64,000 bases of DNA from Chryseobacterium sp. S0630 (GTDB lineage Bacteria > Bacteroidota > Bacteroidia > Flavobacteriales > Weeksellaceae), in NCBI RefSeq assembly GCF_024158915.1, contig NZ_JAMZGF010000006.1, positions 88,787 to 152,786 of the forward strand. Reading direction: 5' to 3'. The stretch's first letter is position 1, and each line of letters starts with the position of its first letter. Below the pieces are notes generated by a model. That model was not told the origin of the DNA and searched no databases. It saw only the letters and a program-made list of their open reading frames with translations. Made by a program: the position numbers and the translations under genes. Below, in pieces: positions 1 to 8,487 of this stretch.

Positions 1-1
1 G

Positions 2-793
2 GTGAATGGGAAATTTCAACCTGTTGCAGTAATCACCAAGGATCAGAGTTTTCAGACAGACAAACAGATTGTTCCTACAGTTTTCATTACTAATCAGACC
101 TTGTTGGGTATCTCAGCAGAAGAGATCCGATTTCTGGCAGAAAGCATTCATCTTTTAATTCAAAAGAAAGCAGAAGAATACCATCTTAACACCAATAATG
201 AAATTCAAATCGATTGTGACTGGACTGCCGGAACAAGGAATGATTATTTTAAATTTCTGAAAGCGCTCAAAAAAGTTTCAGGAAAAGAAATTACCTGTAC
301 GCTTCGCCTTCACCAGGTGAAAGATAAAAAGCAGACCGGAATTCCTCCTGTGGAAAAGGTATATCTGATGTGCTACTCCACTTCATCACCTCTGGAAAAA
401 TCTGATAAGAATTCTATTCTGGATGTGAATATTCTGAAAAGCTATCTTTCAAAAATGGAAGATTACCCTATCAAAAATGTTGAAGTGGCACTTCCAATTT
501 ATTCGTGGGGGATTGTTACCAACCATTTAGGAAAACATAAACTCATTAATGCCTTATCAAAAAGAGATCTGGAAAACTCCAATTTTAAAAAGATTTCAGA
601 TCACGAAGTTGAAGTCATGAAAGACGGATTCTACTTTGGAAGTTATTTAAACAAAGGCTTTAAAATAAAGGTAGAAGAAATCTCCGAAGAACAGCTTAAC
701 GATGTCATTGCGTTTTTACAGAAAAAAATCCCGCATTTTAATATTATTTATTATCAATTAGATAGTAAATTTGTGTTAGACCGGAAATTTTAA
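2..793 (+). CDS. Conserved hypothetical protein, 5' end cut off by the window
   Basis: The frame is open from the first bases and the GTG at position 2 is only the first possible start, so the true start probably lies upstream. At least 263 residues are visible, with no membrane segment. The strands IDCDWT (about residue 69), VYLMCYS (about 120) and VALPIYSWG (about 162) are spaced like core beta strands of a TIM-barrel glycoside-hydrolase-like fold, and the first resembles the acidic active-site strand of GH18-type enzymes. This is inference; I do not recognise a named family. The next gene follows 76 bp downstream on the same strand and encodes a secreted protein, so the two may be co-expressed. 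Confidence 0.7.
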   Translation: MNGKFQPVAVITKDQSFQTDKQIVPTVFITNQTLLGISAEEIRFLAESIHLLIQKKAEEYHLNTNNEIQIDCDWTAGTRNDYFKFLKALKKVSGKEITCTLRLHQVKDKKQTGIPPVEKVYLMCYSTSSPLEKSDKNSILDVNILKSYLSKMEDYPIKNVEVALPIYSWGIVTNHLGKHKLINALSKRDLENSNFKKISDHEVEVMKDGFYFGSYLNKGFKIKVEEISEEQLNDVIAFLQKKIPHFNIIYYQLDSKFVLDRKF

Positions 794-869
794 TCTTTTA
801 AAGATAGAGGCATACTTGCCTGAACCAACCATCATACAATATTAAAACTAAAAAAACACTACACACCCT

Positions 870-3590
870 ATGAAAAAGTATATTCTTTCACTTGCGGTTG
901 TATCACTTTTCTATACACAATCTGACGCCTGTGCGTGGTCAGATCCTGATTATGATTACTTCAACCTTTTTACGCAAACCATCATCAAGGACAAGGCTTA
1001 CCTTCCTTTTCTACATAATTATTCAAGCAGATTTTATGGAGGATATAACTCAGCATTGATTCCTGATGACAATGTGGAAACTTGGAAAAGGTTCTTCAAC
1101 AATCAGCTGAGCTATTCTGAAACTCAGAATCTCGTGTATAAGATCAGCATGAACGATCTGAATGCTTTAAAGAACGGAAATCCAACCAACCCTCTTTTAC
1201 AAAAACTGGGTACAGGATTTTACCAAAAATATAAGGAAGGCATTGATTATTTGATTGAAGCCAAATATCTTGAGCCTTATATGAGCATCAATTATATAGA
1301 AAGTGAAAACTCATTCTATTACGACAGAGATGCCAACAGAAAAAATGCTACTGCTCTTGATTACAATAAAACGATCGCTGCTTTAACCTCTTTATACAAC
1401 GCAGCGAGAAATCCTGAAATCAAACAACGTTACGGATATCAGCTGGTACGTCTGAATCATTATACAAGAAATTATGGTTCTGCAGTACAGGCTTTCAAAA
1501 CATATGTTGCTCCCATCAAACTAAAAGGAACAGTCTACTTCATGTCTCTGGACCAATTGGCAGGAGCACAAAGAGGAATGGAAATGAACAGTGATGCCAA
1601 CTGGAATTTTTTCCAGGTATTCATGAACAGCAAAGACCGTAAGGAATCTGCATTTGTTTCTATGAAGCTTTCAGACACTGCCTCTTTCAGCAACATTATG
1701 AAAAGAGCCAATACGAATGAGGAAAAGAATATGGCTTATTTTCTTTTAGGGTATGAAGATTTCAACAATCCTATTCCAATGATGGAAAAGATGTATGAAA
1801 TCAATCCTGATTCTGAGATTCTGAAGGTAATGGCCGCCAGAAGTATCAATGAGCTTGAAAGAAGCTATCTACCTACTTATTATTATACTTCAGAGGCTCA
1901 AAAAGCAGAAGCAAAAGAAAATTCAACGGATAATTCCGCAAAAGCTCAATCTACAGATCAAACAAAGACGGAAGTAAAGGAAGAAAAGCTTTCTTTCTGG
2001 CAGAAAATTGTAAGGTTCTTTAAAAATCTTTTCGGAGGTTCCAAATCTGATAAAACAGGTGATAATGCTAAAGCTGATCAAAGTGATGATGAGCTGTTCA
2101 GCAATCCGGACAGAATTCCATTCTACAACAGAACGGGCTATTATTACGATGAGAAGACACAGGATTTCCTTAATGACCTGGAAAAATTCACAGACAAAAC
2201 AAAAGAAAAATCTAAAGATGAGTACTGGCAGATTGCAGATGCTTATCTTAAGTTTTTAAAGAAAGACTATAAAGAAAGTTCTGAAATTCTGAACGACATC
2301 AAGACTACCAATCCGGAATATCTGGAGGAAATCAAAAGAATGAAAGTTCTGAATGACATTGTTTCTCAGCCGAAAATTGATGCAGACTACGAAGACCATC
2401 TGATGAAAGATTATGCAGAATACTTTGTAGAGAAAAAAGTAGAAAAAGATACAGCCACTACTGATAATTTCGATTATTATGGTGAAGTACCTTCTACTGC
2501 AGACTTCCTTAAAGATGTTATTGCAAACCGTTATTTCCTTCAGGGAGAGGACGGAAAATCATTCCTGATGAACAATAAACTTTCGGATCTTCAATATAAC
2601 CCGAATTCCAGTTTGGTAAAAAGCGTGGAAGAGTTTTACAGAAAGCCAAATAAAACCCAGTTTGAACAGCAGATTATCGCCAAAAATATGGATAGCGTAG
2701 GCAATATTGATGCCTTCTTCAGTACCATTTATGGTGACAGAGCAATGAGGCTTGCCGACTTTGAAAAGGCGAAATCTTATTATGAAAAAGCAAAAAGCTT
2801 TGCCGGAATTCCTAGACAAAATTATGAATGGACAGAAAAGAATGGTCAGACCATTACTCCAAAACAATATGCTCCTGCAGAATACAACGGGTTTAAAAAT
2901 ATTTCAAATCTTGTCTTCGGACATAATGTGTGGGAAAGTTTCGGAAGTCCTGATACGGAAAGTATGAAAGCAGAAAACTATACTGATTTCCCCTTCATTA
3001 AAACAAGCATGGACAAACTTGAATTGGCAGATGTATTGATTCAACTGAAAAAGATTGGAAACGGAACCGGTGAAAAAGCAGCAAAAGCCAATCAACTGAT
3101 CGGAAACTTATTATACAATACTTCTATTTTAGGATATTACCGTCAATTGTTTGTTATGGATATCGACAACACCAATGGAGGCAAATATGACTTCTGGAAT
3201 ACCAATCAAAAGAATCCTTACAAGTATTATTACAAAAACTTCCTTGATACTTCTTATATTGAACCTGATAATTTTGACCTGTCAATCAACTATTATCAAA
3301 AAGCACTTAAGCTTTCCAATAATAAAGAGGAAAAAGCAAGAATCTTATTCCAGATGGCAAGTGCTGAACAGGGCAAGTATTACCAGTATGAAGCCAAAGC
3401 GCCAAAAGATTTCGATTATTCTGATCCGAAGTGGTCTGAAAAAGAAGATGCCAGACAAAAGGAAATGGACAATCTTAAAAACCAGAAATACAGAACCTAT
3501 TTTGCTCAGTTGAAAGCTCAGTATTCTGATACTGAAACAACGAAAAACTTAATGGGAAGCTGTAGTTATTTCAACTATTTTATGAGATAA
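870..3590 (+). CDS. Large secreted TPR-like protein of unknown function
   Basis: This 906-residue protein begins with a signal peptide (MKKYILSLAVVSLFYTQ) followed by a CAWSDPDYDYFNLF segment at the mature N-terminus. Most of the chain is alpha-helical with tetratricopeptide-like stretches such as YEKAKSF and YYQKALKLSNNKEEKARIL near residues 630 and 810, which suggests a periplasmic or surface protein-interaction scaffold. A charged low-complexity linker at about residues 345-410 contains a short amphipathic cationic helix (FWQKIVRFFKNLF). No catalytic motif is visible. The start is supported by the signal peptide directly after it. A hairpin terminator follows the stop codon. Confidence 0.75.
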   Translation: MKKYILSLAVVSLFYTQSDACAWSDPDYDYFNLFTQTIIKDKAYLPFLHNYSSRFYGGYNSALIPDDNVETWKRFFNNQLSYSETQNLVYKISMNDLNALKNGNPTNPLLQKLGTGFYQKYKEGIDYLIEAKYLEPYMSINYIESENSFYYDRDANRKNATALDYNKTIAALTSLYNAARNPEIKQRYGYQLVRLNHYTRNYGSAVQAFKTYVAPIKLKGTVYFMSLDQLAGAQRGMEMNSDANWNFFQVFMNSKDRKESAFVSMKLSDTASFSNIMKRANTNEEKNMAYFLLGYEDFNNPIPMMEKMYEINPDSEILKVMAARSINELERSYLPTYYYTSEAQKAEAKENSTDNSAKAQSTDQTKTEVKEEKLSFWQKIVRFFKNLFGGSKSDKTGDNAKADQSDDELFSNPDRIPFYNRTGYYYDEKTQDFLNDLEKFTDKTKEKSKDEYWQIADAYLKFLKKDYKESSEILNDIKTTNPEYLEEIKRMKVLNDIVSQPKIDADYEDHLMKDYAEYFVEKKVEKDTATTDNFDYYGEVPSTADFLKDVIANRYFLQGEDGKSFLMNNKLSDLQYNPNSSLVKSVEEFYRKPNKTQFEQQIIAKNMDSVGNIDAFFSTIYGDRAMRLADFEKAKSYYEKAKSFAGIPRQNYEWTEKNGQTITPKQYAPAEYNGFKNISNLVFGHNVWESFGSPDTESMKAENYTDFPFIKTSMDKLELADVLIQLKKIGNGTGEKAAKANQLIGNLLYNTSILGYYRQLFVMDIDNTNGGKYDFWNTNQKNPYKYYYKNFLDTSYIEPDNFDLSINYYQKALKLSNNKEEKARILFQMASAEQGKYYQYEAKAPKDFDYSDPKWSEKEDARQKEMDNLKNQKYRTYFAQLKAQYSDTETTKNLMGSCSYFNYFMR

Positions 3591-3607
3591 GAGTTTTAAA
3601 AACAATA

Positions 3608-3635
3608 AAAAGGGATCAATTCGATCCCTTTTTTT
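3608..3635. terminator. Bidirectional terminator between convergent genes
   Basis: The arms gggatc and gatccc enclose a 5-base loop and are flanked by A and T tracts. It serves the secreted TPR-like gene on the plus strand. The stop codon of the convergent minus-strand gene lies inside it. Confidence 0.75.
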
Positions 3636-4116
3636 GTTCCTGCTTCAGTATCCATTCTTCATGTTTTCTTTTAAAGAATTCGTACTTATAATCCTGATTT
3701 CTTTGTGCTGCATCAATGGAATGAGAAGTATGAATATCTGCATCCTTTTTGGCAAGCTGCCCCAGTTTTTCATAATAGATGTGAAGCTGGTCCAATTCTG
3801 CTTCCGTCAAGTCTTCAATATCCACAATACGGTTGCTTGCTTTTTCGTGAGCCGCAATAAGTTCATTGAGTTTGATCTGTATGGCTTTGGAATCTTTGTT
3901 CTGAGCTTTCTGAATCAGGAATACCATCAGAAAAGTAATGATGGTAGTGCCAGTATTGATTACCAACTGCCAGGTTTCGGAATAGTCAAAAAAAGGTCCT
4001 GAAACTGCCCATACTACTACAATAAGAAAAGCTCCTATAAAAGCATACGGACTTCCAGTAAATTTCACAGCCCAGTTTGAAAATTTCTCAAAAATATGAT
4101 GATCTTTATGACTCAT
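3616..4116 (-). CDS. Low-affinity iron permease family membrane protein
   Basis: The 166-residue product has the short Iron_permease-family layout: a cytosolic N-terminus (FEKFSNWAVKFTGSPYAF), two membrane segments at about residues 24-42 and 54-66 separated by SGPFFDYSETWQLVINTGTTI, then a charged helical tail. In bacteria this family is common, but iron transport is shown mainly for the fungal FET4 relative, so the substrate is unproven here. The STGTT-type loop before the second membrane helix (VINTGTTIITFLMVF) is the family's most conserved part. It neighbours a siderophore-type receptor, but a terminator separates them, so co-transcription is unlikely. Confidence 0.8.
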   Translation of the reverse strand: MSHKDHHIFEKFSNWAVKFTGSPYAFIGAFLIVVVWAVSGPFFDYSETWQLVINTGTTIITFLMVFLIQKAQNKDSKAIQIKLNELIAAHEKASNRIVDIEDLTEAELDQLHIYYEKLGQLAKKDADIHTSHSIDAAQRNQDYKYEFFKRKHEEWILKQEQKKGSN

Positions 4117-4182
4117 AGCTTTTGTTTTTAGAATAATAAATGTATAAAATTAACAGGAATCAGGAATAATAAATACAAACAA

Positions 4183-4216
4183 AAAACATTAAGACAATAC
4201 TCTGTCTTAATGTTTT
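4183..4216 (-). terminator. Terminator of the receptor-lipoprotein unit
   Basis: A 12-bp perfect stem (aacattaagaca paired with tgtcttaatgtt) has a T tract on the minus strand. It ends the transcription unit whose last gene stops at 4250. Confidence 0.75.
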
Positions 4217-4249
4217 CTAATTAAAATTGATATGAATGTGTGAAATATA

Positions 4250-4537
4250 TTATTTGATTTTTCCTGAAAAACGGTTTTCAAGGTTTTGTTTTTCTTCTGC
4301 TATCATACTCTTTCCGATTTGAGCAGATGAAAAAGGTTTTGGATAAAATGTGTTATTCCCATGATCCTTCCAGGGAGAAATATTCCCCCAAGAGTATATG
4401 CTTTTAGGATTATTGTAACTTTTTTCAATATTTTCTCTGGCTGTTTTCAGTTCTTCATCAGACAAATGCTCTTCGGAACATGAAGCTAAACCAGCTACGG
4501 CAACCAATGATAAGAATACTGTTCTGGTGATTTTCAT
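4250..4537 (-). CDS. Small lipoprotein downstream of TonB-dependent receptor
   Basis: The 95-residue protein has a clear lipoprotein signal: a hydrophobic core, then GLASC as lipobox with Cys at about residue 20. The mature part is short, polar and aromatic (YSWGNISPWKDHG, FYPKPFSSAQIG), with no domain I recognise. It starts 13 bp after the TonB-dependent receptor stops, and a terminator follows, so the two form an operon. A role as an accessory outer-membrane lipoprotein of the receptor is inference from position only. Confidence 0.7.
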   Translation of the reverse strand: MKITRTVFLSLVAVAGLASCSEEHLSDEELKTARENIEKSYNNPKSIYSWGNISPWKDHGNNTFYPKPFSSAQIGKSMIAEEKQNLENRFSGKIK

Positions 4538-4550
4538 AATATCTTTTGAG

Positions 4551-6806
4551 TTAGAATTTATAGTTTACCTGTACAGCAAAGTTTCTCGGCTGAATCTGAT
4601 CAATGTACCCGCCTCTGAAATAAGAGCTGTACCCTACACTATCAAAAATATTATTAAAGAATACTCTTATTCCCATTCCATTTTTCATTGCGTATCCTAC
4701 CTGAGCATCTACTGTAGTGTATTCTGGCATATCAAAAGGCTTATCTCCAGGCTTCACACTGTTCAGGTGACCTGCAGTAAATGTTTTCTGAGTCCATTCA
4801 TCAACTGGTCTTTTTCCTACATAGTAAATTCCTGCACCGACATCAAGTCCTGATAAAGTACCTTTATTGAATTTATAATTCAACCATCCGTTTGCTGTAT
4901 GTTTAGGAGCATTCATAGGTGCTGAACCATTCATATAAGCCGGACTGTCCTGATATTGAGCATCCAGATAAGCCCATCCTGACATCACCTGAAGGTTTGG
5001 AAGGATTCTTCCGATCAATTCTACTTCAACTCCTTTTCTTCTAAGATTACCCGCAAGGCCATACATCGTCTGCTTATTGATCACGACAGGGTTATAGTTT
5101 TCATCAAGAATTGTGAAGGAAAGGTGATCAGTTTTAATATCAAACACTGTTACATTAAATCTTAGGCGCTCATTGAACCAGTCTGATTTAATACCTGCTT
5201 CCCATTGTTTAGTCATAGACGGCCCTACTCTTCCACCGTCTAAAAGGAAATTGTTAGAAGATCTTAAAGATGTAGTAGTGGTATATGATCCAAATACGTT
5301 CACGTTCGGAAGCGGAGAAACAATTAATCCGAAATTAGGATTCCATGTATCTACAGATTCATTAGTAGAACCATTTAATCTGCTGTAACGAAGTCCTACA
5401 TGAGCTTTCACATATTTCCCGATCGTCATTACATCCTGAGCCATTGCCCCGATACTTGGAGTTAAAACAGCGTTTGATCTTCCAAGATTTTTATAAATAA
5501 CATTTACAGGAAGTTGATTGGGAATACTTCCGTTCACTACGTCAAAAATATCCAGTGGATTGGCTGCATAAGTTATATTATCAATTTTTGTATCACGCGC
5601 AGTAATTAAATTACCGGGTGCAATTGAATTTTTATAAGCTCCGTAAGTTGTAGATGATGTTTCTGTTTCTCTCCAATCAAAACCAACCTGGAAGGTATGG
5701 TTAATAAATCCTGTTTTTATCTGCTCTCCGATGAAGTCTAACTGTAATACTTTATTGATATCTTCACCTTGTGATTTTCCTATGGTACGCTGTCTGATAT
5801 TATAGTTGGTTTCCCCTGCAGGCAATGATACAGAAGAAGCTTCAGAATCTGTATTGCTTACGGAATTAACAAAAGCTGCTCTTACTTTTAATTTATCTGT
5901 AAGGTTACGTACAATTGTAGTAGCAAAGTTGAAAGTTTCTGTTTTTGAATAATCAGATGCATATCCTAAAAACTTCCCTTTTGGCATATGATATAATGCT
6001 TCAACTGTTCCCGGAGCAAGGTTGATTGTTCCTCTGTCCGGTGTTCTTTTATCATGAAGATAATCCATTTCCACATTGATTAATGTCTTATCATCCGGAC
6101 GAAAAGCAATAGATGGATTTACATAGATTCTTTCTCCTTGTACGTTGCTTCTGAATGAATTATTATTCTGGTATGCTCCGTTGAATCTTACTGCTACTTT
6201 TCCCTGAGAATCCAATACTCTCTGGAAATCTACTGTAGGTCTGTAAAAATCCCAACTTCCATAACGGAAACCTACATTAGTCTGATCAATAAACTGAGGC
6301 CTTTTTGTTACAACATTAATAACTCCTCCTGCAGATCCCAAGCCATTTCCAATTCCCTGGCCAATAGCAGCAGATCCTTTAATAACCTGAATACTTTCTA
6401 CACCCTGCATATCTGTGATCATCCCTGCAGTACGGAAATCTGAATCCAGCTGAACACCGTTTTTCAATACGGGAACTCCACGATATCCTCTGATGGACAT
6501 ACTTTCGTTTCCTCCTCCATAACTTGAAAACAAGGTTACCCCTGGAACGTTTTTGGCAACATCAGTGACTGTAAGTGCTCCTAATTCTTCGATAGCTTTA
6601 TGGGAGATTATTGAAATACTTTGAATCTGATCTCTGGTTTTCAAAGGCAATCTTGTAATGGCATCAAGACCTTGCGGTTGTTTCTTTTTCTCACCAAATA
6701 GTTCTACTTCTTCAATTTTCTTGTGTTTTACTGAATCATTTACTTTCTGCGCATTGGCAAGAACCCCACCCAATAATAGCAGAGAAAAGGATACTACTTT
6801 ATTCAT
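4551..6806 (-). CDS. TonB-dependent siderophore-type receptor
   Basis: Outer-membrane receptor for energised uptake, most likely of a ferric siderophore. The start chosen at 6806 gives 751 residues with a normal signal peptide (MNKVVSFSLLLLGGVLANAQ); a longer frame to 6998 would bury it behind 64 unlikely residues. The plug domain spans about residues 40-175, with SMSIRGYRG, GVESIQVIKG and AGGVINVVTKRP, the sequence style of FhuA/FecA/FpvA-type receptors. The rest is beta-barrel, ending in an aromatic residue (QVNYKF). No CarboxypepD-like N-terminal extension or FecR-signalling domain is obvious. A small lipoprotein gene follows 13 bp downstream. A TAATTTTG -7 element and a CRP/FNR-like palindrome lie upstream. 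Confidence 0.9.
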   Translation of the reverse strand: MNKVVSFSLLLLGGVLANAQKVNDSVKHKKIEEVELFGEKKKQPQGLDAITRLPLKTRDQIQSISIISHKAIEELGALTVTDVAKNVPGVTLFSSYGGGNESMSIRGYRGVPVLKNGVQLDSDFRTAGMITDMQGVESIQVIKGSAAIGQGIGNGLGSAGGVINVVTKRPQFIDQTNVGFRYGSWDFYRPTVDFQRVLDSQGKVAVRFNGAYQNNNSFRSNVQGERIYVNPSIAFRPDDKTLINVEMDYLHDKRTPDRGTINLAPGTVEALYHMPKGKFLGYASDYSKTETFNFATTIVRNLTDKLKVRAAFVNSVSNTDSEASSVSLPAGETNYNIRQRTIGKSQGEDINKVLQLDFIGEQIKTGFINHTFQVGFDWRETETSSTTYGAYKNSIAPGNLITARDTKIDNITYAANPLDIFDVVNGSIPNQLPVNVIYKNLGRSNAVLTPSIGAMAQDVMTIGKYVKAHVGLRYSRLNGSTNESVDTWNPNFGLIVSPLPNVNVFGSYTTTTSLRSSNNFLLDGGRVGPSMTKQWEAGIKSDWFNERLRFNVTVFDIKTDHLSFTILDENYNPVVINKQTMYGLAGNLRRKGVEVELIGRILPNLQVMSGWAYLDAQYQDSPAYMNGSAPMNAPKHTANGWLNYKFNKGTLSGLDVGAGIYYVGKRPVDEWTQKTFTAGHLNSVKPGDKPFDMPEYTTVDAQVGYAMKNGMGIRVFFNNIFDSVGYSSYFRGGYIDQIQPRNFAVQVNYKF

Positions 6807-6820
6807 CTGATAATTTTTTG

Positions 6821-6828
6821 CAAAATTA
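6821..6828 (-). promoter_or_regulatory. Putative -7 promoter element of the receptor gene
   Basis: TAATTTTG on the minus strand matches the Bacteroidota TAnnTTTG consensus, 14 bp before the chosen start codon. No good TTTG -33 element is found at the usual 19-bp spacing, so the promoter may need an activator. Confidence 0.5.
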
Positions 6829-6861
6829 TTATTTTTATTCATTCTAAATAAATAAACAAGA

Positions 6862-6875
6862 GTGACATATGTCAC
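6862..6875. promoter_or_regulatory. CRP/FNR-like palindromic operator candidate
   Basis: GTGACATATGTCAC is a perfect 14-bp palindrome. GTGA-N6-TCAC is the half-site spacing used by CRP/FNR-family regulators. It lies about 54 bp upstream of the start point predicted from the -7 element of the TonB receptor gene. Activator control is inference. Confidence 0.5.
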
Positions 6876-7003
6876 CCAAAAAAGAACTATTAATATCAGA
6901 TCATTAATCATACCCAGCGACCCCTTGTAATCTCCAAACAGATCCATAGTATCATTAAGGGTTATCCTTCCAAGGTGTTTTATGATTACAGGAAACACAA
7001 TTC

Positions 7004-7038
7004 AAAAAAAAGCAGATTTGCGGTTTGCCAATCTGCTT
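7004..7038 (-). terminator. Terminator of the carbonic anhydrase gene
   Basis: The stem agcagatt/aatctgct is followed by a T run on the minus strand, just after the carbonic anhydrase stop codon. Confidence 0.75.
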
Positions 7039-7061
7039 TTCTTATTTCATTGATTAATATA

Positions 7062-7907
7062 TTAAAATCCCGGATTTACATAAACCTTTCTTCCATTTAA
7101 AGGTTGAATCGCCCTAAAATTAGGCTCTGTGTAGATCGATTTATAATTATTAAAGTTAGCGGTTGATAATTGCTGCTTGTTTTTGAAAACAAACCAGGTT
7201 ACAGGACCGCCGTTAGTAATTGCAGAATGTGATCCGAAATTAGGAGTCGTTAAAGAACCGCTGTACGTATAATATTCCCGCGTATTGTCTGGTAATAAGC
7301 TGGCGATATTAAATACAGTATTCGAGGAACTGACCCCATTATTTACAGCAGGAGATTGCGAAAACAAACTTTGAAGTGATGTATTTGCGTTTCCGAGATC
7401 AACCATGACACCTAAAACAGCGTATGAATTATCTGAAGCTACATTTACGAAATGAATTTCCATTGTGCTGTATTTACCGTCGATCGTATGTTCGCTGCTG
7501 TGGTGGAAATGAAAGCTTGCTAAATTGTATTTTTTGCCGCCAACCGTAATATAATTGTTTTGATTATCGGCTCCTGCAACATTTATTTTAAGATATTCTC
7601 CTGCATAATTGACAACGGAGTTCAGAGTAATCGCTCCGTAATGAATGGCAGGATCACTGCTGTGAAAGGTAATTGCAGATGATGGTTGAATATTGACGGG
7701 AGTCTGCGATTCTGCAATAGCTACAGAGAAATTAGATGTTACAATAGGCGTACTGATAAGGCTGGAAGGATAAGCCGTAAGTTCATTAGAGCTTTCATCC
7801 TTATCGCTCTGGCACGAAGTCATTAAGATTACAGGAACAAGTCCTAACAATGCTACAGCTTTTTTTACATTAGGTATTAAACCCCATGTCTCTTTTTTTT
7901 CGATCAT
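7062..7907 (-). CDS. Alpha-class carbonic anhydrase, lipoprotein
   Basis: Reversible hydration of CO2 by a zinc enzyme. The 281-residue product has the alpha-class core: FHFHHSSEHTIDGKY supplies two zinc-binding histidines (HFH) and the conserved glutamate, and MEIHFVN about ten residues on supplies the third zinc histidine. The C-terminal GSLTTPNF resembles the SLTTPPC segment of the family, with F in place of the usual final Pro-Cys. The N-terminus is a lipoprotein signal with lipobox LMTSC, preceded by a longer than usual n-region (MIEKKETWGLIPNVKK), so it should be membrane-anchored outside the cytoplasm. It is a single-gene unit with its own terminator. Confidence 0.88.
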   Translation of the reverse strand: MIEKKETWGLIPNVKKAVALLGLVPVILMTSCQSDKDESSNELTAYPSSLISTPIVTSNFSVAIAESQTPVNIQPSSAITFHSSDPAIHYGAITLNSVVNYAGEYLKINVAGADNQNNYITVGGKKYNLASFHFHHSSEHTIDGKYSTMEIHFVNVASDNSYAVLGVMVDLGNANTSLQSLFSQSPAVNNGVSSSNTVFNIASLLPDNTREYYTYSGSLTTPNFGSHSAITNGGPVTWFVFKNKQQLSTANFNNYKSIYTEPNFRAIQPLNGRKVYVNPGF

Positions 7908-8106
7908 TTGTATTAAAATTAATTATTGTGTTTATGAAACAAATTTAATTAGATTTTAAATCTGTCAATTATTACAATCAATTTTTAATTGAATTTTAAT
8001 CGAAATTAAAATATCATAAAGTGGTAAAAGATTTTAATACTAAAATTGGATTTGATTAAGAAAAACAAGAATAAATAAATTATTGATTCATGGAAGCTTA
8101 TTAAAG

Positions 8107-8138
8107 CAAAAAATCCGTCCCTAAAAAAGGAACGGATT
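8107..8138 (-). terminator. Terminator of the str operon
   Basis: The stem aatccgttcc/gggacggatt (minus strand, with one G-T pair) is followed by a T run about 27 bp after the rpsJ stop codon. It closes the operon before any other S10-cluster gene appears. Confidence 0.8.
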
Positions 8139-8165
8139 GTATAATCATTGCAAAGTATGCATTTA

Positions 8166-8471
8166 TCACACTTTAATTTCAACGTCTACTCCTGAAGGAA
8201 GTTCTAATTTCATTAGAGCATCAACAGTTTTAGAAGAAGAAGAGTAGATATCCATTAGTCTCTTGTGAGCTGATAATTGGAACTGCTCTCTTGCTTTCTT
8301 GTTTACGTGCGGAGATCTCAACACTGTGAAGATTCTCTTATTCGTTGGCAATGGAATTGGACCGTTTACAACAGCACCAGTAGCCTTTACCGTTTTTACG
8401 ATTTTCTCAGCAGACTTGTCTACCAAGTTGTAATCGTAAGATTTTAGTTTTATTCTGATTCTTTGTGACAT
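8166..8471 (-). CDS. rpsJ: 30S ribosomal protein S10
   Basis: The 101-residue protein starts [18 protein letters not shown] and contains the S10 signature region [28 protein letters not shown] in the middle. S10 is part of the head of the small subunit and, in other bacteria, also partners NusB in antitermination. It is the last gene of rpsL-rpsG-fusA-rpsJ, 16 bp after fusA. A strong terminator follows, so rplC and the rest of the usual S10 cluster must be elsewhere. Confidence 0.97.
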   Translation of the reverse strand: MSQRIRIKLKSYDYNLVDKSAEKIVKTVKATGAVVNGPIPLPTNKRIFTVLRSPHVNKKAREQFQLSAHKRLMDIYSSSSKTVDALMKLELPSGVDVEIKV

Positions 8472-8487
8472 TTCTTTAATTTAAAAA

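Noticed and set aside
6807..6998. 64-residue N-terminal extension of the TonB-dependent receptor
   Set aside because: It would put a second hydrophobic segment ahead of a normal signal peptide, covers the -7 element and the palindrome, and the 6806 start gives the expected receptor length.
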